Both the position numbers and the translations under genes were made by a program. The notes beneath the pieces were generated by a model that was given only the letters and a program-made list of their open reading frames with translations, was not told where the DNA came from and ran no database searches. Source: G963422445 sp963422445 (GTDB lineage: Bacteria > Pseudomonadota > Alphaproteobacteria > Thalassobaculales > Thalassobaculaceae). From it: DNA of 64,000 bases. The stretch lies in the NCBI GenBank assembly GCA_963422445.2, contig OY729512.2, forward strand, positions 4,588,001 to 4,652,000, written 5' to 3'. Position 1 is the stretch's first letter, and every line of letters begins with the position of its first letter. Below, in pieces: positions 35,775-46,344 of this stretch.

Positions 35775-37199
35775 TCAAACGCCGGGGTACTCCACCTGAA
35801 GCTCGGCAATTCTCGTACATACCCCGTGAACGAACGCCGGATGGCGGCTCGGCGTATCTCCCCAAAGGGCGGTGAGGCTCGCGAATTCCCCCTCGCGGCC
35901 GGCGACGAGCAGCGGACGAATCATTGCCAGCTTCGGATCGACATAGTCGAACTCGAGACGACCCGTCTCGAGATGGCGGAGGAACACGTACCAGCTCGCG
36001 ACCGAAGTCAATGCCGCGCGCGGGACGACGCCGCGCTCGAAGCACCCGCGGATCGTGGGCAGCAGAAACAACGGGAACTTGCTGGCGCCGTCCATCGCGA
36101 TCCGGGAGATCCGGTCGGCGATAGACCGATTGAGGAAGCGGCTCTTCACCGAATCGCAATACTCGGGGAGGTTAACCGGCGTCTGCGGATGGAGTGACGG
36201 CAGGATCTCCGAAGCGGTCAGTTCATCGAAGAAGGCATTGAGCACCGGGTCCCGCAGCGCAGCGTCATAGGTCTCGAACCCGCGCAATGCCCCGAGGTAG
36301 GCGAGGGCCAAGTGTCCACCGTTGAGAATCCGGATCTTGGCTTCTTCGTAGGGGCGGACCTCCGCGACAAGCTCCACTCCGGCGGCATCGAGGTCCGGAC
36401 GTGCCCCGAGGAATTCGTCTCCGATCACCCATTGCATGAAGCGCTCGCAATGAACCGTGAAGTCGTCGACGATCCCGAATAGCTCCGCGACCTCGCGCGC
36501 GTGCCGCGGCTCCGGGCGGGGGGTGATCCGGTCCACCATCGAGCAGGGAAATGAAACCTGCTCGGCGATCCAGGATGCGAGCCCCGGATCCCCGACCGCG
36601 GCCAGATAGGCCCCGAAGTTTCGCTCAAGCATGGTGCCATTGTCGCGCAGGTTGTCACAGCAAAGGACGGTCAGGGGCCGCCCGCCGGCGGCGCGGCGCC
36701 TGCCGAGCGCGGCCCGGAGGTATGCGTACACCGAGCTCTTCCCGGTACCGTTGAGCTCGGCCCGGATCTCGGAGTTGCCGAGGTCGAGACCGCCGTCGTC
36801 GGCAAGGCAGTAGCCGCTCTCGGTGACGGTCAGCGAGAGCGCCTGCACGCCGGCATCGGCCACGACGTCCTCGGCCGTTTCCGGGGACCCGGCCCAGTCG
36901 AAGAACGCCTTGTGCGCGCGGACTAGACGGAACTCCGAGCCACCGTCCGGATCATACGACTTGATGACATACGCGCCGCCTCCTTGCAGCCGCGCAATGT
37001 CCCCGGATTGCGCTGAACGAAGGTTGACGCCGGCGATCGCCCAGCCGAGATCGCCGGTGCGTTCCATCAGATCGTCGAAGTAGACGGCCTGATGGGCGCG
37101 ATGAAACGAACCGACTCCGACGTGCACGACTCCGATCCGGGCGGCATTCCGGTCGTAGGTGGTTTGCAACAGGGCTGGCTCCGCCACCGGGTGCGTCAC
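35775..37199 (-). CDS. mtlK: Mannitol dehydrogenase family protein (polyol 2-dehydrogenase)
   Basis: A long-chain mannitol/fructuronate dehydrogenase of about 474 residues that oxidises mannitol (or a related polyol) to a ketose with NAD. It has IGVVHVGVGSFHRAHQAVYFDDL, the NAD-binding N terminus, PLTVLCCDNLRDNG, SMVDRITPRP, and the catalytic-lysine region YEEAKIRILNGGHLALAYLG. The start is GTG at 37199, preceded by AGGAGGAGAAGG; the longer frame to 37301 is not expected to be used. It follows the broken polyol dehydrogenase gene on the same strand. The sorbitol/mannitol ABC transporter is divergent, as in Rhodobacter smo-mtlK loci. Intact. Confidence 0.88.
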   Translation of the reverse strand: MTHPVAEPALLQTTYDRNAARIGVVHVGVGSFHRAHQAVYFDDLMERTGDLGWAIAGVNLRSAQSGDIARLQGGGAYVIKSYDPDGGSEFRLVRAHKAFFDWAGSPETAEDVVADAGVQALSLTVTESGYCLADDGGLDLGNSEIRAELNGTGKSSVYAYLRAALGRRRAAGGRPLTVLCCDNLRDNGTMLERNFGAYLAAVGDPGLASWIAEQVSFPCSMVDRITPRPEPRHAREVAELFGIVDDFTVHCERFMQWVIGDEFLGARPDLDAAGVELVAEVRPYEEAKIRILNGGHLALAYLGALRGFETYDAALRDPVLNAFFDELTASEILPSLHPQTPVNLPEYCDSVKSRFLNRSIADRISRIAMDGASKFPLFLLPTIRGCFERGVVPRAALTSVASWYVFLRHLETGRLEFDYVDPKLAMIRPLLVAGREGEFASLTALWGDTPSRHPAFVHGVCTRIAELQVEYPGV

Positions 37200-37295
37200 G
37201 CGACCTTCTCCTCCTCGATCCTGGGAACGATGACAAACGCCGTGCCACGAATTTAGCTCAAGACGTTTCCACCGTCGACATTGACGGTCTGGCCG

Positions 37296-38750
37296 CAGCA
37301 ATTCTCCTTATGGCGTTTTTCGTTGCATTGCGGCCTTTCGTGTTGGTTTTTTGGCGGTTTTGCGGTTGGAGGGATGGGCTTGGCGCGGGGGCCGGGGATC
37401 AGGCGTTTGCGGGAGGGGGGAGGCCCGTGATGACGGTTTTCATGAGGACCGCCCATGACGCGAAGACATGGTAGGCGGTGATCGTGCGGATGTGCTCGAA
37501 CAGGCGCCTTCGGGTTCCGAGTGCGTGCCGCGCCCGCCGCCAGGACGCTTCGATCAGGTCGCAGGCCGTGTGCAGGGCGAAGGCCAGCAGATTGAGCACG
37601 ACCAGGATGCTGGCCAGGGTCTGGCTGCCATGCCCGAAATTGTGTTCGAGGTTGTAGCCATTGGTCTTCAGGACGTTGAAGGTCTCGTTCTCGATCTTCC
37701 AGCGGGCACGCCCGCAGGCGGCGATGTCGGCGGCGGTGTCTCGCGTGACGGCAAGGTCGGTGACGAAGCTGTTGCGGTAGGTCACCTTGCCGTCGGGCTT
37801 GGCGATCTCGACCTCCAGCCAGTTGACGGCGAGCGCGTCGGCGCCGTCGCGCAGCGGCACGCCATTCATCCAGCGATAGCGATGGCGGCGCCTGGCCGCG
37901 CCCCTGCCCACGGTCTGGCACACCTTGTCCAGCACGACGCCATGGGTGTATTCGCTCAACGTCTTGTGGCTGGACGGCTTGCACACGAAGATGAAGCTCC
38001 CGCCCGCGGCGCGCACCGCCTCGCAGATCGGCTGGCGGGACTAGAGATCGTCGCCCAGATAGACCGGTCTCAGCCCGGCCACACAAGGCCCCAGGCGGGC
38101 CAGCCAGCGCTGCGCCGCGCGGCTCTCGCAGTCCTGCTTCGCCGAGCCGTCTTGCGGGCGCACGAACTCCGGCGCCAGAGGCAAGGCGCGGCGCTGCCCC
38201 GGCGCCACCAGAGCGGCGCCGACAAAGCTGTGGAAATACTCCACCTCCTCGCCCCGCCGGCGCGTCGAGCAGTGCGCGCAGTGGATCGTGCCGGAACGGA
38301 AAGGCTCCGAGCCGTCCAGCGCGATCAACACCCGATCGTCCAGGCAGCGCAGACCCGACAAGGCACCGGCGCCATCCAGGTCATCGACAAGCGCCGAAAA
38401 CACCGCATCGAAATGATCCGTCGGCGCCCCATCCAGCATCCGCCGGATATGGCTGTCGCACGCAATCCGCTCCATGCCAAACAGCGTCCCGGCGCATCAG
38501 CGCCGCGCTGCGCCGACAGCAGGCGCTGATGCGCCAGAAACGACGGGCTCTGCACGAAAAACACCGAAAACGCCGCAAGCCCGATGTCTCTCATGGCATA
38601 GCGCGTGTTGCGTCCCGAGCGCTTGTCGGGCAACGCCGCGCACCGCTTCCCCAGCACATCCATGTATCGTTCAAGACGCTTCATACAACAACTTGAATCA
38701 CATCTCCAAGCCTTTGAAAACCCCTGATAACTCCAAAAGGAGAATTGCTG
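37296..38750 (-). mobile_element. IS4-superfamily element (family not assigned) inside the polyol dehydrogenase gene
   Basis: Inverted repeats CAGCAATTCTCCTT stand at both ends. The 9-mer GTCTGGCCG is duplicated at 37287-37295 and 38751-38759. Length is 1455 bp with one decayed transposase on the minus strand. Excision in silico restores the host reading frame exactly. Confidence 0.88.
37399..38684 (-). pseudogene. IS4-superfamily DDE transposase with frameshift and nonsense codon
   Basis: The N terminus starts at 38684 (MKRLERYMDVLGKRCAALPDKR). A frame change near 38480 leads into MERIACDSHIRRMLDG and DDRVLIALDGSEPF (first Asp). TAG at 38041-38043 replaces the expected tyrosine of the GDDLYSRQP motif, and the same frame continues RQPICEAVRAAGGSFIFVCKP and then WKIENETFNVLKTNGYNLEHNFGHG (Glu). 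The C terminus ends at 37399. Apart from these two lesions the protein is complete. The family is IS4-superfamily by its DDE arrangement; I could not assign an ISfinder family. Confidence 0.78.
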
Positions 38751-39260
38751 GTCTGGCCGGTCACGTAACGGGCCAGATCGGACGCGAGGAACAGGGCCAC
38801 CCGGGTGACGTCGTCCGGATCGCCCATCCGCTCCATCGGATTGGCGGCAGCGACCTCGCGCTTCTTCTCACCGACTTCGAGGTTCTCGTGCCGGGCGAAC
38901 AGGGCATCCACACGATCCCACATTGGCGTGTGAACGACGCCGGGCGCGGCCGCCGCCTGACAAGTCCCCTTGCCGCGGCCTGCATCACCCGGTACATTGC
39001 GCGGACGTTCAACCCGAATACCCGCTCGTACCGGTCGAGGTCCGACCCAATGTCGAACCGCGCCGCGTTGTCGAGAAGGTCGAAGGGCTTGAAGACGAGC
39101 GGCACGCGTGACGCGAGCACATCGCTCATCGCGATGTCGGTTGCAACGACCTCGGCACCGGCCTCGGCAAAACGCGCGCAGATTGCGGCCCCGATGCCGC
39201 CCGCGGCGCCGGTCACCCAAGCTCTTCGCCCCTCGAGCGATACCGGCCCAAAGGTCGGCG

Positions 39261-40023
39261 GACTCGCTGCTCGCCCCGAAGGTCAGGCCAGGACGAGCCC
39301 TTTCAAGCGGAGCCAGCCGAGCGCCACGATTCGGTGCACAGGACAGGGAGAACACCTCCGACGACTTCGCCGAGGAGCGGCCCTCCGGATTCAAATGGAA
39401 CGCAATCAGCGCGGACAGCGTGTTCTTCCCAAGCCCCATCAGCGGAGAACACGGGGGCAAGGCCTAGTTGACCCTTTGTCGACAAAGGGTTGGGCGGAAA
39501 AGGTCGCAGATGCGGATCTGCCTGTCAAGGCTCGGTCATCGGACCTGGAGTGGCCCTGGCGCCCCATAGTGGCGCGGAGCGGCAACTTTGGGCAATCGGA
39601 AGGACGCTTCGCAACGGATGCCAGCCGGGGTGCGCCATCCGCGTGCCGCTGAGCTCATCTCGGCGTTCGGTGAGGGCACGGAGGGTCGGGCCTGGTGTAG
39701 AGCGGACGGCCCCCAAACGGACGTTGATGGGCGGGTCCCCCGCTCGCGCGAGATTCGGCGTCGGCAACGGCTGCAATGCCCACCGAGCAACGCGACAGGA
39801 ACCGAAACGCCCCCGAATCGCGCCACGCATCCCGCAAACCCCTTCCGCCGGCCCCCAAGGACTCGCTTGCGCGCAACGAGCGAAAATGGCGCCAGGAACG
39901 CCCTTCTTGCATCCGCGGTGAGATTCCATCATGGACCCGGGCGCACGTGTTTTATTTGACACCTTGAGAAATCGGAATCTACTATTCCGCCTCCCGTGCA
40001 ACACCTGAATTGGAGAATATTCA
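39261..40023. other. Divergent intergenic region of the polyol locus, no recognisable gene
   Basis: About 760 bp between the broken polyol dehydrogenase (minus) and the ABC transporter (plus). Frames on both strands are open because of high GC but resemble nothing known. It should contain the promoters of both transcripts. The only structured feature I see is the perfect palindrome at 39471-39490. A regulator gene, usual at such loci, is not visible here. Confidence 0.5.
39471..39490. promoter_or_regulatory. Perfect 20-bp palindrome, candidate operator
   Basis: ACCCTTTGTC followed by its exact complement GACAAAGGGT, with no spacer, lies in the divergent region between the polyol catabolic and transport genes. 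No T-run follows on either strand, so it does not look like a terminator. A dimeric repressor site is the simplest reading, but an old IS end or chance cannot be excluded. Confidence 0.4.
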
Positions 40024-41358
40024 ATGGGAGACTACGTCACGCCCTCACGGGGCTTGTTCCGGTCCGCAACTATCGGCCTTGTGGCCGCGAGTGCATTCGG
40101 ATCGCTTGCGACAGCCGAAGAGCTGACCATCGCAACGGTAAACAATTCCGACATGATCGTCATGCAGAAGCTGTCACCTCAATGGGAAGCGGCGACCGGA
40201 CACACGTTGAACTGGGTTGTGCTCGAGGAAAACGTGCTCCGTCAGCGCGTCACGACGGATATCGCGACAAACGGCGGCCAGTTCGACATTATTACCATCG
40301 GCGCGTACGAGGCGCCGATCTGGGGAGCTGCGGGATGGTTGAAGCAGCTTGACGATCTCGGAGAAGGCTACGACTACGACGATATCTACGAAAGCGTCCG
40401 CAACGGCCTGTCCGCAAACGGCAACCTCTTCGCGGTGCCGTTCTACGCGGAAAGCTCTTTCACCTTCTACCGCAAGGACCTTTTCGATTCTGCCGGCATC
40501 ACGATGCCCGACCAGATTACTTATACACAACTCGCTGAGTATGCGGCAAAGCTGCATGATCCAGACAACGGTGTCTACGGAACCTGCCAGCGCGGCAAGG
40601 CCGGGTGGGGTGAGAACATGGCTTTCGTCGGACCGATGGTGAACACCTTCGGCGGCCGATGGTTCGACATGGACTGGAATCCGCAGTTGGACACGCAGCC
40701 ATGGAAGGATGCGATCAACTACTACGTTGACCTGATGAACAACTACGGTCCCCCGGGCGCTTCGAGCAATGGCCACAACGAGAATCGGGCGCTGTTCGCC
40801 GACGGCAAGTGCGCCACGTGGGTCGATGCGACCTCGGCAGCGGGCTTCATCTACAATCCGAACGAATCCACGGTTGCGGACAAGACCGACTTCACGGCGG
40901 CGCCAATCAATGTCACCGACAAGGGAGCCGGCTGGTTCTGGGCCTGGGCGCTTGCCATCCCGAACAGCTCCGGCAAGGAAGCCGCAGCAAAGAGCTTCCT
41001 GACATGGTCGACGTCGAAGGACTATGTGAAGCTCGTCGGCGAGACGGAGGGCTGGGTCGCGGCGCCTCCGGGTACGCGGATGTCGACGTATGCCAATGAG
41101 ATGTATGTCTCCGCGGCACCGTTCGCGCAAACGGTCGAGGCTTCGATCCTGGCCGCAAACCCTGCGGACGCCACGCTCGAGCCGGTCCCCTATACCGGCG
41201 TGCAGTTTGTGGCAATTCCCGAGTTCCAGGGAATCGGCACCTATGTCGGCAGCCAGATCTCCGCGGCCCTGGCGGGCACGATTTCGGTCGACGAGGCGTT
41301 GGCGAACTCGCAGTCGTTTGCGGTTCGTGAAATGACCAAGGCCGGATACATCAAATAG
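40024..41358 (+). CDS. smoE: Sorbitol/mannitol ABC transporter substrate-binding protein
   Basis: A 444-residue extracellular solute-binding protein of family 1 that delivers polyols to the membrane complex encoded downstream. An N-terminal signal peptide (ATIGLVAASAFGSLATAEE) is visible, then LTIATVNNSDMIVMQKLSPQWE, the sugar-binding fold with FAVPFYAESSFTFYRKDLFD, and aromatic-rich WFDMDWNPQLDTQPW and GWFWAWALAIPN segments. It matches SmoE-type binding proteins in length and order of features. The first gene of a four-gene operon (binding protein, two permeases, ATPase). The ligand is inferred from the mannitol dehydrogenase gene nearby. Confidence 0.88.
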   Translation: MGDYVTPSRGLFRSATIGLVAASAFGSLATAEELTIATVNNSDMIVMQKLSPQWEAATGHTLNWVVLEENVLRQRVTTDIATNGGQFDIITIGAYEAPIWGAAGWLKQLDDLGEGYDYDDIYESVRNGLSANGNLFAVPFYAESSFTFYRKDLFDSAGITMPDQITYTQLAEYAAKLHDPDNGVYGTCQRGKAGWGENMAFVGPMVNTFGGRWFDMDWNPQLDTQPWKDAINYYVDLMNNYGPPGASSNGHNENRALFADGKCATWVDATSAAGFIYNPNESTVADKTDFTAAPINVTDKGAGWFWAWALAIPNSSGKEAAAKSFLTWSTSKDYVKLVGETEGWVAAPPGTRMSTYANEMYVSAAPFAQTVEASILAANPADATLEPVPYTGVQFVAIPEFQGIGTYVGSQISAALAGTISVDEALANSQSFAVREMTKAGYIK

Positions 41359-41402
41359 GGGCACATCTATGAAGCGGGACCCTTTGCCTCAATGGCGCTC
41401 TG

Positions 41403-42275
41403 ATGGCGGCACGACACGCAAGGGTGGCAGGCCGGTTGATGATATCGCCGGCGGTGGTGCTCCTTCTTGGCTGGATGTTTGTCCCGCTCGGCATCACGCT
41501 CTATTTTTCGTTTCTGCGTTACAACCTCCTGATGCCCGGCATGGAACAGTGGACCGGATGGACGAACTACTACTTCTTCCTGACCGATCCCAGCTTCTGG
41601 GATGCGATTCGAAACACCCTGACGTTGGTCATTGGTGTCCTCGTCATCACCATCATCGGAGGCGTCCTACTTGCACTCCTGCTCGATCAGGAGATGTGGG
41701 GGCGGAATATCGTGCGCCTCCTAGTCATCGCGCCATTTTTCGTGATGCCCACCGTTTCGGCGCTCGTCTGGAAGAACATGTTCATGAATCCAGTGAGCGG
41801 ACTCTTTGCCCAGCTTTCCGGGCTGCTGGGTCTGGAGCCGTTTGACTTTTTTGCGCACGCGCCCCTTTCCTCGATCATTGCCATTGTTTCCTGGCAATGG
41901 CTTCCGTTTGCCACGCTGATTCTCCTGACGGCGCTCCAGTCGCTCGACCGCGAACAGCTCGAGGCGGCGGAAATGGACGGTGCGGGAACGGTCAACCGCC
42001 TTGTCTTCATCGTGCTTCCGCATCTTGCCCGTGCGATCACGGTGGTCATTCTCATCCAGACCATCTTCCTGTTGTCTATCTTTGCGGAAATTCTCGTCAC
42101 AACCAACGGTGGTCCGGGAACGGCAACGACCAATCTGACATTCCTGGTCTATGCACAGTCGCTCCTGCAGTTCGACGTGGGCGGAGGCTCCGCAGGAGGC
42201 GTCATCGCCATTGTCCTCGCAAACATCGTTGCCATCTTCCTGATGCGGATGATCGGCAGGAATCTGGACGCCTGA
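41403..42275 (+). CDS. smoF: Polyol ABC transporter permease, SmoF-type
   Basis: A 290-residue inner-membrane permease of the MalF type with about six transmembrane helices, starting RLMISPAVVLLLGWMFVPLG. The EAA loop is visible as EQLEAAEMDGAGTVNRLVFIVLPHL, the contact site for the ATPase. The start at 41403 was preferred over the longer frame because it leads straight into the first helix. It is 44 bp downstream of the binding protein and 3 bp before the second permease. Intact. Confidence 0.88.
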   Translation: MAARHARVAGRLMISPAVVLLLGWMFVPLGITLYFSFLRYNLLMPGMEQWTGWTNYYFFLTDPSFWDAIRNTLTLVIGVLVITIIGGVLLALLLDQEMWGRNIVRLLVIAPFFVMPTVSALVWKNMFMNPVSGLFAQLSGLLGLEPFDFFAHAPLSSIIAIVSWQWLPFATLILLTALQSLDREQLEAAEMDGAGTVNRLVFIVLPHLARAITVVILIQTIFLLSIFAEILVTTNGGPGTATTNLTFLVYAQSLLQFDVGGGSAGGVIAIVLANIVAIFLMRMIGRNLDA

Positions 42276-42278
42276 GAC

Positions 42279-43109
42279 ATGGCCCGCGCCGTCTCCGCCC
42301 GCCGGAAGGCGCTGACGGCCATCCTTGGATGGGTGGTCGGTCTCACAATCTTCTTCCCGATCCTCTGGACGTTCCTGACCGGATTCAAGACGGAGGCCGA
42401 GGCGATCGCCTCACCACCGTCCTTCCTGCTGTTCGACTGGACTCTCTCCGCCTACGACGCGGTCAATCAACGCACGGACTACCTCAAGCATTTCTGGAAT
42501 TCGGTCGTCATTTCGTTCGGATCCACCGGTCTCGGACTCCTGATCGCCATTCCGGCGGCCTGGGCGATGGCATTCGTGCCGACCAGGCACACGAAGAATG
42601 TTCTGATGTGGATGCTGAGCACGAAGATGCTGCCTCCCGTCGGCGTGCTCATTCCGATCTACCTGATCTTCCGCGACACCGGACTTCTGGACACGCGTTT
42701 CGGACTGGTCATCGTGCTCACGCTGATCAACCTGCCGATTATCGTCTGGATGCTCTTCACCTACTTTCGCGAGATTCCGGTCGACATTCTGGAGGCCGCT
42801 CGGATGGATGGCGCGGAGTTGAGGTCCGAAATCTTCTTCGTGCTGGTCCCCATGGCTGTGCCCGGCATCGCGTCAACGCTTCTGCTCAACGTGATCCTTG
42901 CATGGAACGAGGCCTTCTGGACGCTCAACCTCACTGCTGCCAAGGCCGCTCCGCTGACCGCCTTCATCGCGAGTTTCTCCAGTCCGGAGGGTCTCTTCTA
43001 CGCCAAGCTCAGCGCGGCTTCGACGATGGCCATTGCCCCGATCCTGATCGTCGGCTGGTTCAGCCAGAAGCAATTGGTTCGTGGCCTCACCTTTGGGGCC
43101 GTGAAGTGA
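42279..43109 (+). CDS. smoG: Polyol ABC transporter permease, SmoG-type
   Basis: A 276-residue MalG-type permease with six predicted helices (GWVVGLTIFFPILWTFLTGFK, ISFGSTGLGLLIAIPAAWAMAF, and others). The EAA motif reads ILEAARMDGAELRSEIFFVLVPMA. Together with SmoF it forms the membrane channel. It begins 3 bp after smoF and ends 10 bp before the ATPase gene, so translation of the set is probably coupled. Intact. Confidence 0.88.
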   Translation: MARAVSARRKALTAILGWVVGLTIFFPILWTFLTGFKTEAEAIASPPSFLLFDWTLSAYDAVNQRTDYLKHFWNSVVISFGSTGLGLLIAIPAAWAMAFVPTRHTKNVLMWMLSTKMLPPVGVLIPIYLIFRDTGLLDTRFGLVIVLTLINLPIIVWMLFTYFREIPVDILEAARMDGAELRSEIFFVLVPMAVPGIASTLLLNVILAWNEAFWTLNLTAAKAAPLTAFIASFSSPEGLFYAKLSAASTMAIAPILIVGWFSQKQLVRGLTFGAVK

Positions 43110-43119
43110 AAGGCACACA

Positions 43120-44124
<1,005 letters not shown>

Positions 44125-44419
44125 CCAGTCACCATCGAGCGCCTCCGGGTCGCGCGGGTCCACGAATCAGCCCGCAGGCGCGCTTCACGCAGGGCACCGT
44201 TCCTACGAACCACCACCGGTTACGGTCCGCTGCGTGCGTGCCGACAATTTCCCGGCCAGTGTCGTTCCGATTTCGACTCGCGATGTCGTTCACGGCGATG
44301 TTCACGTCTCGACCTCTGCTCCGAACGAACCAAATCGGCCTCACCATGGCGCGGGACGATTCTTCGATGGTCTTCCATCGGACGATCGGAGGGGATTCCA
44401 GCTTCCCATCCGGCGCTTT

Positions 44420-45335
44420 CTAGTCGACTGGTTTCAACGTTTGAAACCCTCTTTTTCTTGCGGCGATGATGGTATCGGGATCGGCGGTCCAGACGAAGGG
44501 CTTGGCTTCTGTGGTGTTGTGTTCGTCGATGACGCGGCGGATGGCGTCCTGGAGGTCGCGTACGGAGCGGAAGACGCCGTATTTGAGACGGCGTCGTGTC
44601 CGCTTGGCGAAGACGCCTTCGAGCGCGTTCAGCCACGCGCTCGAGGTGGGGGTGACGTGGAAGGTCCAGCGCGGATGGCGTGCGAGCCAGACCTGGACGT
44701 CCTTGTGCTTGTGAGTGGCGTCGTTGTCGAGGATGGCATGGACCGGGACGCCGGCGGGTATCGTGCGCGCGATGCGGTTGAGGAATCTCAGGAACTCCTG
44801 GTGGCGATGCCGACTGGCGTGCTGGCCGATGACCGTGCCGTCGAGCACGGTCAGGGCGGCGAACAGCGTCGTCGTGCCGTTGCGCCTGGAATCATGTGTC
44901 ATGGTGGCGCCGCGGCCTTTCTTCAGCGGCAGGCCGGGCTGTGTGCAGTCAAGTGCCTGACTGTGCGACGTGTCATCGATCGACAGCACGACCGCGTGAG
45001 CCGGCGGCGCAACGGAGAGGCCGACGATGTCGGTCAGCGTCTCGAGGCAGGCGGGATCGTTCGAAAGCGTGAACGGCCGCCAGCGGTGCGGCATCAGGCC
45101 ATGCGCCTGCCAGACCGCCCAGACCCTCGAAGCGGCACCCCACAGCCTTCGCCATCGCCCGTAGCGTCCAGTGGGTCGCCGCGTGAGGCGGCGAGGTGTG
45201 GGTCAACCCGACGATCTTCGCCTCTGGCTCAGGAGCCGGAGGCGTCTTGCCCGGCGGACGCGTCTTGTCCCGCAGAAGTCCGTCCACACCCTCTTCCATG
45301 AAGCGGTCCTGCCAGCGCCAAACACTATTCTTTGC
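44420..45335 (-). pseudogene. IS630-family transposase, frameshifted and N-terminally truncated
   Basis: The N-terminal piece (NSVWRWQDRFMEEGVDGLLRDKTRPPGK) and HAATHWTLRAMAKAVG lie in one frame. After a shift near 45120 the DDE domain follows with HAVVLSIDDTSHSQALD (first Asp), VPVHAILDNDATHKH (second Asp) and TSSAWLNALEGVFAKRTRRRL (Glu). The extreme N terminus is missing because an IS5-type remnant begins at about 45336. The right end near TTTCAACGTTTG at 44428 may be the original IS end. Confidence 0.82.
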
Positions 45336-46295
45336 CTTGCCGGCCCTGGAGCAAGCGACGTTTGCGGAGCTGGAGCACGACCTGAAGACGCGTCGGACGC
45401 GGCGCGAGGTCTTTCTCGAGACGATGGACGGGCTGGTTCCCTGGGAGCGGCTGGAGGCGCGCATCGAGCCGTTCGACCCGAAGATCGGGCGCGGTCGGCG
45501 GCCCTATCCGCTGAGCGTGATGCTGCGGGTGCACTGCGTTGCAGCTGTTCTACACTCTGAGCGAGCCTGGGATGGAGGACCTGCTCTACGCGGTGGAGTC
45601 GGTACGGCGGTTTGTGGGGCTGGCCTCTCGGGTGCACTGCCTGACGAGACGACGATCCTGCATTTCCGCCACTTGCTGGAGACGCATGGTCTGGGCGAGA
45701 CGCTGTTCGAGGAGATCAACGCACATCTGGCCTCTCTCGGACACCGCTTGAGCAAGGGGACGACCGTGGACGCGAGTCTCATTGCCGCGCCGTCGTCGAC
45801 GAAGAACCGCAAGGGCGAGCGGGACCCGGAGATGCACCAGACGAAGAAGGGCAATCAGTGGCATTTCGGGATGAAGGCGCACATCGGGGTGGATGCGCAG
45901 TCGGGCTTGACGCACAGCGTGGAGACGACGCCGGCGAATGTCTCGGATGTGGCGACGGCGCACGCGCTGTTGCACGGGGGCGAGGAGCAGGTGTGGGGTG
46001 ACGCGGGCTATCAGGGGGTGGACAAGCGCGCGGAGAACCGGGACACGGACGTGGCTGGGAGGTGGCGATGAAGCCCGGCAAGCGCCGGGGGCTGGACAAG
46101 GCGGGCCCGGAGGCGGCGGCGGAGAGGCGCAAGGCGTCGGTTCGGGCCAGGGTGGAGCATCCATTCCTGTATGTGAAACGCCACTTCGGCTACGCGAAGG
46201 TGCGCTATCGGGGGTTGGCGAAGAACACGCAACGCATCGCCGTGCTGCTCGGATTCACCAATCTGCTCATCGCGGGGAGCGACGCCACCGCATGA
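45336..46295 (+). pseudogene. IS5-family transposase, frameshifted
   Basis: Plus-strand pieces in several frames: TFAELEHDLKTRRTRREVFLETMD and WERLEARIEPFDPKIGRGRRPYPL; then LFYTLSEPGMEDLLYAVESVRRFVGL; then LPDETTILHFRHLLETHGLG, LSKGTTVDASLIAAPSSTKN and WHFGMKAHIGVDAQSGLTHS; and finally RVEHPFLYVKRHFGYAKVRYRGLAKNTQRI from 46062 to 46295. Frame changes occur near 45540, 45640 and 46060. All parts of an IS5-subgroup transposase are present but cannot be translated as one protein. It truncates the IS630 remnant. Confidence 0.82.
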
Positions 46296-46344
46296 CCTAG
46301 GGTCGATCCGTCCGCGGCCGCCGCAAGGCGGCGGGGACGGTCAG

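Larger units (their letters stand above)
37253..39260 (-). pseudogene. Polyol (sorbitol) dehydrogenase of SDR family, internally deleted and interrupted by an IS
   Basis: The N-terminal part (SLEGRRAWVTGAAGGIGAAICARFAEAG) and PGVVHTPMWDRVDALFARHENL resemble SmoS-type sorbitol dehydrogenases. The insertion at 37296-38750 splits VTGQT from NVDGGNVLS; removing it and one 9-bp duplication restores YVTGQTVNVDGG perfectly. Independently, two internal deletions remove the NNAG region (after DLLDNAARFD) and the whole segment with the catalytic Ser and YxxxK (after RVMQAAARG), the second with a frame change. No start codon is evident upstream of 39260. The enzyme was therefore dead irrespective of the IS. 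It was the gene before mtlK. Confidence 0.85.

Noticed and set aside
22414..38043. Amber codon reassignment as the main explanation for in-frame TAGs
   Set aside because: smoE, rpmG, the TAXI binding protein and the DUF2269 gene end in TAG at the correct protein ends, and frameshifts and deletions are equally common in the same block. Kept only as a low-interest hypothesis.
39303..39485. A possible further transposase fragment upstream of the polyol dehydrogenase
   Set aside because: The frames could not be matched to any transposase family, so it is described only as intergenic sequence.
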